Positions 37,432 to 60,100 of a stretch of 64,000 nt of DNA are shown in pieces (position 1 is the stretch's first letter; every line of letters begins with the position of its first letter). The DNA is taken from contig NC_134370.1 of assembly GCF_035582795.1 (NCBI RefSeq), positions 39,357,501 through 39,421,500 on the forward strand. The letters are read 5' to 3'. The translations under genes were made by a program, and so were the position numbers. The notes under the pieces were generated by a model, which did not search any database, had not been told where the DNA came from, and saw only the letters and a program-made list of their open reading frames with translations. Source of the stretch: Mycteria americana (lineage: Eukaryota > Chordata > Aves > Ciconiiformes > Ciconiidae).

Positions 37432-40400
37432 CTTCCGATTTTTTCAACTTTAATTTTGCCTTGGTTTCACGTGAGGAAGCTTTGGATGTTTTAGCTTGCT
37501 TTGCAGTTTCAACAGTTTTCTTTTTTGGCCTTTGCTTTCTGGAACGTATCAGGTCTTCACGTCCGAGTTCGACCATTTTTGCTTCCCACGACGTCATTTC
37601 ATTCTCGTACCGAACCTTATCATCTTCAGCAAGCTGCAGGTATGGCTGGAAGAAAACCAGGTATCAAAAGTTACAGAAGGGGCTTTGTTAGGATAACCGC
37701 CATGTCACATCCTCCCCTTTGACACAAAGGTGACTTACTACAAGACCTGTGCAATGCACATCCCAGGTGTTCACTTTCACCTCCAGAAAATTCAAAACAC
37801 ATCAAACTTGCACAGAAATACAAAACCTTAGCATTGAATTATGGCTATGTCAACAGATGGCCATTCCTGAAGAGGAAGTTTATTCAGTATTAGTACTAAG
37901 AGCTAAGGCTTTTTATTTGAGTACTAGTTTGAGAGAGCTGGCTTATGCAAGGAACAGGAATAGACATTTCTGCACAACTATTTCAAATTCTTTTTCCTCA
38001 GAAAAAAACCACGAACCTAGTGCATGTTCTAAGTACACATTCAACACAATCTGGAAGAAGGACATTCAGGAGGAAGGACAGCAACATACAGAATACTTGA
38101 AAATCTGGAGGTTTAGACTAGGTTTCAGTATAGCACCACTCTGATTTTCATATACCCATCTGCAGGTTCATTTTCAATACACTGAGAAAGCTGGCAGAAA
38201 GCTATCCCCAAGACAACCAAAGTTAATAAATTACTGTATGCACATCACTTGTACATTTCTGTTGCTTTTACCTGTCAAAAGTCTTTCAACGAGCAGCAAA
38301 TTACTATGCTGGCATTTAAAAATATTATAGATTATTAGGAAAAAAAAAAAATCAAACTGTTGCAAAGTATTCCACCTTCCTCCCTAGATGCCACTCAACG
38401 TCCATTTCCAGGCACACGGAACTTCCATCCTATCCCACTCACTCACATTTCATCAACACTGTGAAAGAAATGGTCACTACTGGAATAAAAGTAATGACAA
38501 TCATTCTCAAGACACAAAAATACGATCTCAGAGTATTTTCCCCAGTATTGTATTTTGAACAACCGAGTTCCAAGATTTTGTAGGAATTTATTAATTTTGA
38601 CTCAAGTTTGTCATTTTCCGATTAGATCGGAGCCTCATCAAAATCGACTGACATACCTGCTTTTGAGAACTGGACAGTTTTCGCCATGCATCAAATAATT
38701 GCTTCAGCTTTGCCTACAGGATATAGAATATGCAATATATTAGGATTATTTTAACAGTAGACTGACCACAGAGGGTTACAGATGAATGCTATACGAGTGA
38801 AAGCCAAGTATAAACCAATGTAAAGAAAGCACAAAGTCACATGGGCTTAATACCCCACCCTCTTGACATAGGTAAATAATAAATGATATGGTTCAAGTTG
38901 CTGGGCATCATCTGATTTACAGACAATATAAGCATGAAGCAGTTTAAGCTACTTAGCCTGCCATGAAAGCAGGCAGACAGAACAGCTGAGCTGATTTATA
39001 GCAACATGACTACATCTCACCCAGCATATTGGTTTCGTTTAAACCAAGCCCTAACTTAAGCCAAGCCCACGCAAGTATTAACCATGTTCACAGGAAACTT
39101 TGTACCACTTCAGTATTTTGCCATGTGTGTGTCAAACAGGACCTCAGCTGACTGGAGATGCCTGCCTTGTACATAGAAAACTGAGGAACAAACTATTTCC
39201 ACCATCCTGATTTACTGACTAAATGCATAGGGTAAGGAACATATTAGGCATACAGGGGAGGTCCCCAGCGCTTCAAGTACTGTTATCCACCAGTGTAACT
39301 TAAATCACCCCAAAGCACAGTTTGGTGCAGAACTTGTGACTTTGCCGAGGAACTCTTGCATATTCCCTAACGCCCGACTGTGCTACAGGAGGTACAATAA
39401 CCACTACTACAGGAGCTGTAGCAGACCACCACATCCATTTGAAAAACTAATGTATTTCTACACCAAAACAAAGAAAAGTAGAATTCTATCCTTACAGAAG
39501 GAACAGATGAAGTCTGTAACACTGAGTGCGAAAAATAGTGCAAATATTTTAAGTTTGTATACAGACACAGCAGTTTATCTAGGACATGCCACCAGCAGAA
39601 TAGCCAGATCACCGCAGCCTAAAAAAAAAATAACCTAAGCAAAGCAAAATCCAGATACTGAACTATTGAACAGTTTATTTGAAAATGGCAGAATCTAAAT
39701 CAGGTTTTCTGAATACAATAGATCTATTTTAAAGAACAATCTTTCCTGGCTTACCGTAGGTGAAATTCCCTCACTTTCTTGAAAGTTTTCTGACACAAAA
39801 ATGTTGAAGCCACTACGAGGTCTTTTAGGTTTTCCAAGCACAGTTAATTCCTTTAAAAACAACAAAAAAAGTTATTCCATCTACCAAGCATGCATTTTTC
39901 CAAAACTAAACTTACCATTTGTCTTTGTATTTTAGACAAAAATCAGACTCAAATGCATTTTTTGGTGTTTTATTCTGTAAACTGGACTGTATGTCAAGAT
40001 GCTCTCACCACTTGTCAAGACTAATGCTAAACTAAATCAAGAAAAGCTGAATTTTCCCAGACATAAAAAAAACATTTTAAACTGATTCTTACTTCAGCTA
40101 AGTCTTCCAGAAACCAAAGACTGTTACTAAATTCCATTCAGTAAGAAAGTCATGATGACAGTTTTTCTATTATCTTCATAAGGCTTCCGTCTCTGGTGTG
40201 AAATACTGCATACTTGCAGAGAGAAGGGCAGATACCTGACTGTGGGAGGTGAGAAGGTAGAACAGAACCAGCAGATTTCCAGGGAAACAGAACTAGGTTT
40301 CTGCTACCAGAACAGTTTGCCTACAGGGATGATGGTGAGAGAGGGAAAGTACAGCAAGTTATGGATGCAATTACACTTGTTTTCTTCAGCCCTAAGACAC

Positions 40401-43400
40401 TCCCACTGCAGCCTGGGTGCTGCAAATTAACATCTGCTTGGGTATTAGGTATGCCAGCTAAAGTCCTTGTGGTGCCATACTCTAAAAAGGATCAGCAGAA
40501 TCATTTGGATTAAAAACTTCCTCTAAGTAGGGGTCTTTTAAACCAAATTAATTTCACTTTTGCCAATTAGGGCAATGTCACACCAGCAGTTTAATTCACA
40601 GAAATGAACAAGCAGTAAGTAACCCCTTCAACTTATTTTGCCACTGGACAAACCATAATATTGTACCTTTATAGATGGTTCTGTGTCTCAGAATTTATAC
40701 AGAAACCAGCTAAAAGGGAATAGGGAAGATAATCTTGTATGAATAAGTCAATAAAGGACACTAACAGACGTGCCTTTATGCAGCCCTAATTCAACACGTC
40801 AGCAGCTACACAGATAGCAAAGTGGCAGAATCCAAAGAAAGGAAGGAAAAAAGGCTACTTCAAACAGCTACTACCTTGTAGGGGTCACTGAAGTAACAGA
40901 TACAAGACCTTTGTGAAAAGCTATTTCTGGATGTCTTCCCAACCAAAGAAAGTGTTGCTGGTTCAAATGTCTTTTATTACCTATCATTTCTCAGGCAGCT
41001 TTAGGAATAGGAAGAAAAAACCAGAGAAGCTACCTCTAAGCACAAACATATGTGCTAGTTCTCATCTTCAAGCACAGGAAGGTCACAAAAATAACTGCTA
41101 ACACCAGTAATTATTTTAGTCCATGGAGTTTTGTTTTGGGTTTGTGGTGTGTTTTTTTTTTTTAATTTGAGTTGCTTTTGTATTTCTAAACATGCTTCAA
41201 CTCTGCTCTGTATACTAGACAAACAGACTTCAGGTTCCTTGAGAGAAAAGAAACTTGAACTTCAAAACACTTACTCTTTTTGCCCTGAATGATCTTCTTT
41301 TTGCCAGTCGTCTTCTCCTTTCTTCTTTCAAAGCCACAGCCTGGGCTGGAGTTAGCTGTGCTTTATATGCAGCCAACTGCTCTTTGTATCTTTGCCAGTC
41401 TGTCTTTCTAGCTTCCTCATAAACCTACAAAACAAACAATCACCAACCTTAAACAGATGCTTTCAGTCAGAAGCACTTGACGGTTAAACAAGCTAACACT
41501 TCTAACCACTAATAACAAAAATTACAGACTACCCTGGAACATAAGATTTTTAAAGTAAAGTAGCAATTTCGGATCTATTTGATCAGCAGAATGGATTCAG
41601 GAGAACACACATTAAAAACCTGGGCTCTTCCCAAGAATTAGTTAATCTGGTAACATCGGATGAATCTTCAGATGCAGCTCAAAGCAATAACAATCTTCCA
41701 TACAAGAAGGAAAAGCTGAAGCTTGGTTGAAATGATTACTCTTAAAGTGTGTATACCCACTGCACAAGTGCTTCAGTCACCAAACACATTCCTACACCGG
41801 CCAATACCAGGTACAGAAGCATCATGAAATCATGGCCTTGGTACCAGGGCACCAAGAGCTGAGCCAGGCTACCAAGCATCCAGGTAGACCTGAAAAATCA
41901 CCATCCTGTTCTCCATTTCAGATATACAAATGAAAAGGCATATTTTATACTAAGGCACATAGAGCCAGAAGTCCAGAAGGGATGTAAGAGCACTTGAATT
42001 CTATTGAACAAAGATATTACTTTAGCTAGAAAACTGCAATTAGTTCCTAACTGGATCTAACTGCTAACCGCAATCAAGGAAGAACAATCATTACTTTGCT
42101 ATAAATGGCACTTATATTCAGCAATGATTAGCAATTCATAGAGTAGTTTTACATTATCCCTTGAAACTGCCACTCTTACAGAAACTTCACTACCTATGAC
42201 AAAAAGTAAGTTTATTAGATGAAACTTAAAGTTACCTGTAAATTAGATGTCTGGTTACTATCTAATCTGTAGAAAAAAAAAGTTCATCACCTAGCTTATG
42301 CATATGAAAGCAAAACAACTTTACAATACTTATGTTTTATGTTATTATACATGTAATGCACACATATATAATTACCATTCATAAAGAAATGAGATATTGG
42401 TTCCCAGCCCTACAGCCACATATAGCAAGATCTGCCTCATTTGTTTCTCTGGCAACAGATTAAAAATACTAAAAATAAGGTCATGTGTAGAAGTATCAAA
42501 GTATCTTCCCCTGAGTACCTCAAAGCTCCCAACTCTCTTCAGAATTGTTTTTATGTCTGAACCTTTGCATGCAAGTGCTTTTTTATTGTTGTTTAAAAAA
42601 AAATAAACCAACCACACAACAAAAAAACCCACACACAAAAGAATAAAACACAGAGGACACCAAACCAAGTAAAACAACCACTAAGACTACTCTATAGAGT
42701 TCAAAGTACACAGGGCAAAGATACAAACTTACCTGCTTCTGTGATGCTGGTAACTCCTTCCAAACACTTGCTATTTTTTTAACCAGCTCCATATTGCTCA
42801 TTTCTGTACATTAAAATTAGAAAGCAGGAAAATAAAGATCAGTATTGTATCTTTAGTAAGCTGCTTCAATTTTTCCCAAGGAAAGCTGTCACTTTTTCCT
42901 GTATAAATATATTTCCCTCCTTTCATAAAACTAACTAACGTACTGTGGCAGTTAAAGGGAACTGTAATATGGGAGGGGGGGAGAGTCCCTGCTCTTGGTT
43001 CAAACTCAAATGAAACATGAAGTTATAAACTGAAGTGCTATTTCAAGACAGACAGCTATTACCACTCCACAACATTTTCATTTTTTTTCTTTTGAGTTGG
43101 ATCCTTTTCTATACAATGCAAGACAGTCTGACCTTGGGAGGGGGGCCAGAGAAGAAACCAAAAGTAAAATTTCCAGTTCTCAGTTTTTGGCACAAAGAGT
43201 TTGCTGGATTCTTCAAAGCAAGTATAATGTGACCTTATCCACCTGATATAGCAGACATGGTTGGCCTTTATTAAAATACAAAATTAAAATTAAAATACTT
43301 TATTTACAGTATTATTCAACAGAAGTAAGGTTAAAGAAAAAGTAATTTCCTTCTGCCACCAACAAAATTATAGACAATGACTTGAATCTGCTTTGGTTTT

Positions 43401-45163
43401 CAGCTGACTGCCTTTGACTATGGCCCTTGCACTATGGTCATTTGATGCCGTTTCCAGCCTCATCAAATGAGGCTGAATTTGTGAAGGGGAAAAAAAAACC
43501 AAACCAAACCAAAAAACCCTCTGAGGGTGATGGAAGGAGGATATAACTTTTCTTTTCTTGAAAAACCCTTTCCAGGCTTTCCCTCTGCTTTGCACTAAAA
43601 GAAAAAACAGATTTTCCTCTCTCCCACCTGAAATGTAAAGTTCAGCCATCTCAACAGTAGAAAAGCAGAACTAAGGTCTTATCAGTAACCTGACTTCCAG
43701 AATTGTGGAAAAACAAGACAGATGGGGAGTTTTTAGTCCAAGTATAACCAATCTTAAAACCTTTGCAAATACGATGCTTTGCCAATGATAAAAGAAAACA
43801 AATAAATTATCAGGTTATTTTTGAACATTACCTCTATTGGAACAAAAAAGCCCAAAATTCTCACTTATGAGATACAGTATGTCTATTTGAAGATTATTCA
43901 AATTTTGGGAACATGTGGAAAACACTGGTATGGCACGTAACTACAATAAGCTCTGCAAGTTCAGTTCTCAACCCTTCATACTGTTGAACTCTTGAACTAC
44001 TGAACCAAACAGGGTATCAAGTGGTTTTCCCTACTTAAATTTACTTCACGACTTGCCCAATATGACCATAGTTCTTTAAACATTTTAACATTGAAGGGTA
44101 TTTTCAAAATCAGTGTAGCTTTCCATTTTGCTGCTCTCTGACAAGAAGAGTGACTGCACTGCCTATAAATGAAGTTTCTGATAATAAATTGAACATACTC
44201 ACAGAAAACCATTCTCCTCTAAATACATTTACTTTTTCTCCCATATACATCGAGGCAATCCAGTACATGTAGTTTTAAAGTTACTAAGCATCAAAATAAA
44301 GTTACATACAGCTTGTTATATCAACAATAGCATATTTCAAATACATACAGATTTAAAAATAACTGAAAAACACAAATCGTTGTTAACATGTATTGCCCAC
44401 GTGAGCTCTTTCTTCAAACATTTTTAAAGTTACACACAAACGTTCACTTTTTTTGAGTTAAGTATAGAAGACTAAGCTAATACATGGCAGTAAGCATGGC
44501 AATACTAAATTTACTTGTGGTATGCTACGGATAAAAAGACAGTTTTGATCTCCTGAAATCAGGGTAACGTACTTTAGTTACTTCACGACGTTTAGTTTTA
44601 GAAAGCAATACTTTGTTCCAGTTTTCTTTTTAAATCACACATTCCGGAGGGAAAACACCGTAGGGACCTAAAGTGACGGTAGGTTTGCAACAAAACCTCT
44701 GGCACACTTGACGTGTTCAGACTTTATGTTTCTAAAAGCAAAACAAAGCCAGTCGTGAGTCCTTCCGCACCTAATTCCCTTCAGACCTCATACCTGGATT
44801 TTTTTGCCTAAAAGCTGAATTATTTTCTTTCAGGAAACGGAAATAGGCCGTCAGAGGCCGCTTCGGGCGCTCATCCGAGCTGATCCCCCTGGAGAGGCAC
44901 TTCTCCGCCGAGCCGCCGGCGCCGCAGCCCCTGCACACAACGGCACCACCAGTTACCACCACAGCGCCCGACGCGCCGCAACGCCTGACGGGACGCCCGG
45001 CACAGGCGCGAGGGAGGCCGAACGCCCCAGCCCGCCGAGGAGGCGCGCCCCCCCTCCCGGAGCCCCTGTCCCGTCCCGTCCCGTCCCGTCCGCACCTGAG
45101 GAGCCGCTGCGCGCCGGTGACAAGGGCCGCGGCCCGGCCCAGCAGCGCCAGCGCCGCCGCCAT
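37427..45163 (-). CDS. TFAM: TFAM, mitochondrial transcription factor A
   Basis: The HMG-box protein that packages mitochondrial DNA and activates its promoters (known). Seven coding exons: 45096-45163, 44794-44930, 42733-42803, 41275-41424, 39755-39850, 38657-38713 and 37427-37645 (stop TAA 37427-37429). Phases agree, giving 265 aa against 246 in human. Residues 1-40 are rich in Ala, Leu and Arg with no acidic residue before Glu32, fitting a mitochondrial presequence. HMG box A begins at [17 protein letters not shown] (about residue 44). The linker is basic ([18 protein letters not shown], about 125-142). HMG box B begins at [18 protein letters not shown] (about 148). After GREDLIRS the C-tail is about 40 residues and lysine-rich, clearly longer than the human tail. 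The start is the first ATG in the CpG island and gives the expected presequence. Upstream on the same strand is UBE2D1, as in mammals. Confidence 0.98.
45070..45091 (-). repeat. TFAM: GGACG-type pentanucleotide repeat at the TFAM exon 1 donor
   Basis: About four and a half copies of CCCGT on the plus strand (ACGGG on the TFAM strand) begin a few bases inside intron 1, whose donor is at 45094-45095. It is a short G-rich minisatellite. Confidence 0.8.
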
Positions 45164-45320
45164 ACCCCTGCGCGCGCAGGGCCCGCGCGACCGCCGCACG
45201 GCACCCTGGGAGAGCGGCCGCCGCGCGCAGGCCTCCCCGCGGCGAGGGGAAGAGATTGGCTGCCGCGGCGATGACGTACGGGAGGGGCGGGACGAGGAAG
45301 GACGGCACCGCCCCCCTCCG
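45164..45320 (-). promoter_or_regulatory. TFAM: TFAM promoter region
   Basis: TATA-less CpG promoter. Visible elements are the palindrome TGCGCGCGCA (45169-45178, NRF1-like but with CG in place of the central CA/TG), an inverted CCAAT box (ATTGG, 45255-45259), a CRE-like TGACGTA (45272-45278), a GC box (GGGGCGGG, about 45284-45291) and an ETS-type GAGGAAGG (about 45294-45301). NRF1, ETS (GABP/NRF2) and Sp1 control is established for mammalian TFAM; binding here is inferred. Confidence 0.6.
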
Positions 45321-45513
45321 CAGGAGAGGCCGGGGGCAAGGTGACCCCGCGGCGCAGCGCCGCGCGTCCGGGCCCGGGTTATGTTCCCCCCCGGCGGCGT
45401 CAAACGCCCCGGCCCCGGCCCCCTTCAGCGCCGCCGTCACGGGCCCACGGTCCGTTACACAGGTCAGAGCCCGTAAGAGAGGCAGACGAGTTTCTCAGTA
45501 GTTTTCTTCCACG

Positions 45514-48163
45514 TTTATTACATTTTAGGCCTCAGCATATGCAGGCAGAAAACAACACAGAGATCAGAAACTAATTACGCAGGCTGTGACGAGCTGTGGC
45601 TGAAAACTCACAGTACAGTTTCACCCATTTCCTCGTAATAGCAAGCTGTAAAAGGCAGAGTAAGCATGGTATCCGCGTGCCTGACACAGGAGACAGGGCA
45701 GCCCTGAGCAGGAAAAAAAGGATGCAGAGATGATGCAGCTTTTCTCCATCATAGTAAGTAACACAGGATGGAGTAACCTTATAGAAGGAAAAAGCATTAA
45801 TAGTACTGGAGATGTTTTATCTCCATAGATGAAATCTGACCAACTCTTTGAAAGAAAGAAGTAATGTATTTATCTCTGACAGCATTTTGGACTTTCTGCT
45901 TTTGAAATGCTAGGAGAAGCATGAGAATCACTAACTTACTTTCATGCCTCTAAAGCAGCATGTTCATAAGAGAGAATTATTTTTTTAGTATATAAATAGG
46001 CCGTAGGCAGAACGTCTTATTCATTTTGGTTGGTCTGCGGTTTTTTGACCATCCTGCTGGTCTTGCACTGTGATGCACAGTCATCCTGCATGTATGGCAC
46101 ACAGCAGAAAAATTACCAGTTGAAGTACAAGTGTTTTCAATCCATCCCTAATACAAATCAGTAAACCAAAAGAAAGTGAGTATTCTGAGATGCAAGTCAA
46201 ACTTCCAATTTCACACAGTTCAATACAGATAATTGCAAACATTTAAGTAACTTCTAGTACAAACATATTACTACTGATCTAGAAAAAATAAAAGCTCTGG
46301 GAACACATTCTGACAGTCAAAGTTTTCTACCACCATTTTAGCAGTAAGTATAAATAATGGCTTTGCCTTCCTAGCTACATTGTCCTAGTTCAAGTATAAT
46401 GAAGCACTCATTTTAATAACAAAAACCCCCACATTTATGCAGCTTACAATCTGAACAAGGATATTTTAAGATCAATAGAGTCACTCTCCATCAAGCTTTT
46501 GTTTCAAAAGTCATCATTACATCATAGATAAAACTGTAGCACAGAAGTGACATTTTCCCATACCTGACCAACTTATGCCATTGGGGTCAGTTAAGTCAGC
46601 AAGCATGAAGATAACAATATTCCATTGGTAGGAATAAAAGCTCTTACTGTGCACGCTTCCTACCCACAATGCAAATTCCAGTTTGGCATTCATTACAACA
46701 AAAAACCCAAATATTTTTGTAGTCTTAAAAATGCATTTTATGATGACAAATTTCCCAAGTGTAAGTCGCTGTTCTTTCATGTGCAAAGTACAGAGAAAAA
46801 CATTAGTCACGCATTCTTATTTTCAGATACCCAAGAAGAATGTATGGTAGGAAATCAGAAGTCTTCTGCTTTTAATCTACTTCATAAGAAAAGACTGTCC
46901 CTCTCCAGCACTATTGGTTTTCCACATGCATATTCTGAAGCAACTGAAGTGCCAGTTAAGGGAAAAGTTAGCTTCAAGTGTGAGAAGTTTACTGTAACAT
47001 TCTGATACTGCCAATACACCACTTTAACTGAAGTGTTTGATGTTCAAACACTTGTGGTATTTCCTCCACAAATGAATATAGATGTAACCTGTCATTAAAC
47101 TAGTTGAAATCCTATATAAAACAATGGGCATAGCATGCTAAATAAATTAGGCTAAAGCTAGCATAAAAATTAATTGCAACACAGTTCTAAGTAGTACATA
47201 ATGCATGGCTTTATTTTCCCTTTTGTCTACAAGACACATGCACGCTTAACATTTTTATTCTCTAATGTTAGAACAAGCACTTTAAGGATATGCATGATTA
47301 AAAAAAAAAGCCAAGGCAAGTAGTAGAAAATGCATTTTATTTTTATGGAAAAGGCTACATTTAGATTTGTAAAAGGTCTGTGATAGTGTTATGTTGCCCA
47401 CATGTCAAAAATCATTTGTGAATAGCAACAAAACGGTTACACATCTTTCTACATAGCAGTGCAATTAGTTCACATTGCAATAAAATTAAGTCAAGTATGC
47501 AACAGAATCAAGAACAAGTGTTTCTCCATAATCAGCATACAAAGAATTACAGTGCAAAGATCATTTTAGGTTTTAAGAAATCTGCAGTCTTTAGAATATC
47601 CAACAGGTGGGATACTCCAATTATTTTCATTACTAGCAGTTGTATCTTGTCAATACTGTGCACAAGCAAGTAAGTCTAAAATGAAATTACTTACATGGTA
47701 AATAAAATATTTAGTCTATACAGTAAAAAAAAATACAAATTATATAAGTGAACTAACAAAATGAAATTTGAACACACTTATGAAATGGACAACATACTTT
47801 AAGGACACACATACAGTATTCATCACATAAAACCAGCTACTTTTTCCAGCAAAAATAATTTGGTTGCTTTACAACTGCATTATGGATCTCATAGTCTGAA
47901 GATGCAGATGTCCAGCTCTTAAAAACGGCAATAAATGTCTTCTGCAAAGCGTACAAAGAGGATAAATATTCTTATCACAGTCATAAGGTTATTTTCGGAA
48001 GTTTGTTCTCCCTTGCTCCAGAAACACACTTACATGGGTGAAAAAAAATTCAAGGGGTATCATGATAAATTGAAACAGTAAGCTGTGCTCCATTTCCTCC
48101 TAATTTTGAAAAAAACCCTAGAATTTACAGTACTGTGTGGTATATGAAAAAGTCTTCACAAGT
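45514..48163 (-). other. UBE2D1: probable UBE2D1 3' UTR
   Basis: No coding exon is visible between the UBE2D1 stop codon and the TFAM promoter. AATAAA signals on the UBE2D1 strand lie at 47336-47341, 47210-47215 and 45514-45519. The last would give a 3' UTR of about 2.65 kb that ends roughly 350 bases from the TFAM start codon. Confidence 0.5.
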
Positions 48164-57113
<8,950 letters not shown>

Positions 57114-60100
57114 CTGTAAGAAACACACAAATATTTGAAAGACATCTACATGAAAATACACACCACTCAACAGCATCACTTCAAAAGTGAGAATGCAAAC
57201 AGATTTTATTAAATAGACCTGTGGTATTTTTAAAGAAATCAACACTTTAAATGCTCATTGACATTGAAAGCAGGGTTTTTGCCACATAGGTCTGCAGCTA
57301 AAGACAACACTGTGCTATAAATTAATATCTGAAAATATTTAAGAGTTATAGTCAAGTTCATAATAGGCTGGACATACTGAAGTAGAGACAGAAAAAAAAT
57401 TAAGACAATGAAGGGTTTCTTGATTTCTCTGTAAACTCACTGCTTAATTTAGAAATTTATGTGCTAATCTGACTGTTCCTTTAGCTTTTGATTTTACAAA
57501 AGCTTCCTGTATTGGCCTAATCTATGTATACTAGCTGAGTTAAACTAGCTCATAAAATGCTTGCAGTCTGCCTAGAGATGATATATAAAGATAACATAAA
57601 GGTTCCTAAGCAAACTAGAAAACAAAGGAAAAATATTAGCTCTACACCTCACTTAACACACCTTAATTTAATTCCCTGCATGGTTTTTTTTTTTTCCCCA
57701 AAATGACTACTAAAAAAAACCCAAGAAAGTTGAAATTTAAGAGAAGCATTCAGAGAAGCTTTTGCAGGTCAACTGATTTATTTCTCTTACAGAAGTCCAC
57801 ACGGTCCCAAATGATTTTAAAATGTTATTTAATTACACAAAACCAGCTCAGCTTTTCATCTGATTTATCATCACTACATCAAATGCAAAACAAGCCAGGC
57901 ATTAATGTTGTTTCATTTTCCTTGTTTGATTTAATATACCACTTTTGATGTCTGAAGTTTTACTGTAGTAATAACAAACAACTTTTTCCAATTGTAAGCT
58001 GATAGAAACTGTGCTGCAGTAAGTTTAACAATTATGTGTAAATACTTCCATTGAAATAAGCCAAAAGATGTGTGCTAAGCCACTGTTCGTAAGTCAGTCA
58101 ACTAATTACTCAAAACATACATATTTAAGTCAACAATAGACATAAGCAGCTCTGCAAATACCTCCTTGATTTTAGTGTAAGGAGTAACAGTGAAAACATT
58201 TCTACCCAAAAATCATTCATCGAGGCAACTACTTCCAAAATCAAGGTTTAAACTGGAACTAAGGTTAACTCAAGTGTAGAATTTGTGTACATAGCATGAT
58301 CAGACCTTACGTACAATTTGAAGGGTTGAAACTCTGCACTTCTCAACTGCTGTAATATATTTACCCGTTTACAACAGCCAGTAAACATTTCAGCTCCCAT
58401 AGTTCTCTCTTTGAGGGACCGAATTTACCATGGACCTGGCACCTAAATTCAGGCACACTTCTTACAGGTCCACTCTTGGCCCTGAATTCAAAGAAAGGCA
58501 TTGCAACATATCTTCAACCAGGTAATAGAGTAGTAATATTACTACTTGCTCTGAAGTCCTCCTCACAATCTTTTCAATTTAAAATAAGAGAGACAGTTCT
58601 TTGATATATACTGAAATATCTCAGGTTGCCAACTGGTGTTACTTGTCTGCTCTCAATGTTATTTTGTTGGTGAAATTGTATGCTGGTCCAGAAACAACAC
58701 TCCAGGCTAGACTTAGACTAATAAAGGCAATAGCAAAACCCTTTAAAAGTGCAGTTCCCTTTTTAATCGGAGGATTCAAATTTCACTAAGGGAGTGATAC
58801 AGAGAACCAGTAACCTATGCAAATCCAAGTCCTTGCCAGTACACGGAGGGAGCCAACAAGTCTCAAATTTCCAGAAGTCACGAGAGTTGTAACAGGCATT
58901 ACCAGCAGCAGAGCAGTTACAGCAACTGTCTACTCTAATTTGCAACTCAAGATCTAACCCAACAAGAGATTGTCTTGTACACCCACTAAAAAAGAGCCAG
59001 CTACACAAGACTGTTAGCCAAAACAGAGAACTCAAAGCCTAGAAATCACATGTTTTATAGCAGTCATGGCTTACTACTAAATTAAAGGCAATGACAGGAA
59101 AAATATGTAGCTTAAGTCTTCAGACAGTCTCTAAAATATATGCAAACATTCCTTTATGCATATGCGAACTGCTAGGCAAGCACTTAATTTTGGAGTTGCA
59201 AGTCTGTAACAGTACTCTCATTTGTTAGATGCTTTCTTCAAGATCTTTACATACCCCAAAACCACACAAATTGGTTTTCATTCATATGTACACATGCACT
59301 TCATAATCGGTAGGAATTGGGGAAGGCTCCTCAGGTATACCCTTTCAATTTCTTCAGGCTAAAGGCACTGAAATTTGTCCATGATAAAAACAACATGTTT
59401 TTAATCATATGTTGATGAGACCCAGAACTATGAACTCCCATTATTAATATTTCCCTAACAATGATGTAGAAAAGGCTCTCTCCAACCAACTTCACTAAAT
59501 GAGAGCAATGTTGATGGATACATTCAGAGAGCTTCTGCAGGTCGGAAACATAAAGCCAGACCAAACTTCAAAATCCTGATAGAGCAAATTCAAGTTGTAT
59601 TTTCCAATCATAAGAAATAATGTATTGAGGCTAATATGGTTTAAAAATACAAATGGTAACACAATCAAACTTTGTAAATTGAGTGTGACAGTATTTAACT
59701 GTTTGAGCCTTTACATATAGAGGCTCAGATCAAGCTGTGATAAAAACAAAGAACTATTCAGCTTTATACTGTTAATTATGCAGTTTAAGCTTCATATTCA
59801 AAGCAAAATTATCTGTAGAGCTGTAAGATTTAGGCTTCAAGCTTTCCTACATCTTTTGAAATGGTGCAAGGAGATAGTCAGAATGTCCCCCATAAGTCAG
59901 ACTGACTTGCCGGTGTCCAGAGCCGAACACTGCAGAGCAGTTGTAATGATTCTCTAGAGTAAGTACATGTAGAAAAACTGCTTCATGACTTTACATATTC
60001 ACAAAAGAATGAGATGTTGAATACAAGAATTCTCTATACAAAGCAGCAAAGATGCTCTTCACAAGAAGCCCAAAACCTTGCTGTGTCAAGAGACAAGGCT

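Larger units (their letters stand above)
44860..45480. promoter_or_regulatory. TFAM: CpG island over TFAM exons 1-2 and promoter
   Basis: High GC content and dense CG dinucleotides span the first two TFAM exons and about 300 bases upstream. Edges are estimated by eye. Confidence 0.85.

Noticed and set aside
44771-45403. 210-codon minus-strand frame over the TFAM 5' region
   Set aside because: It reads through the promoter, exon 1 and intron 1. Only the parts matching TFAM exons 1 and 2 are real, joined by splicing from 45096 to 44930.
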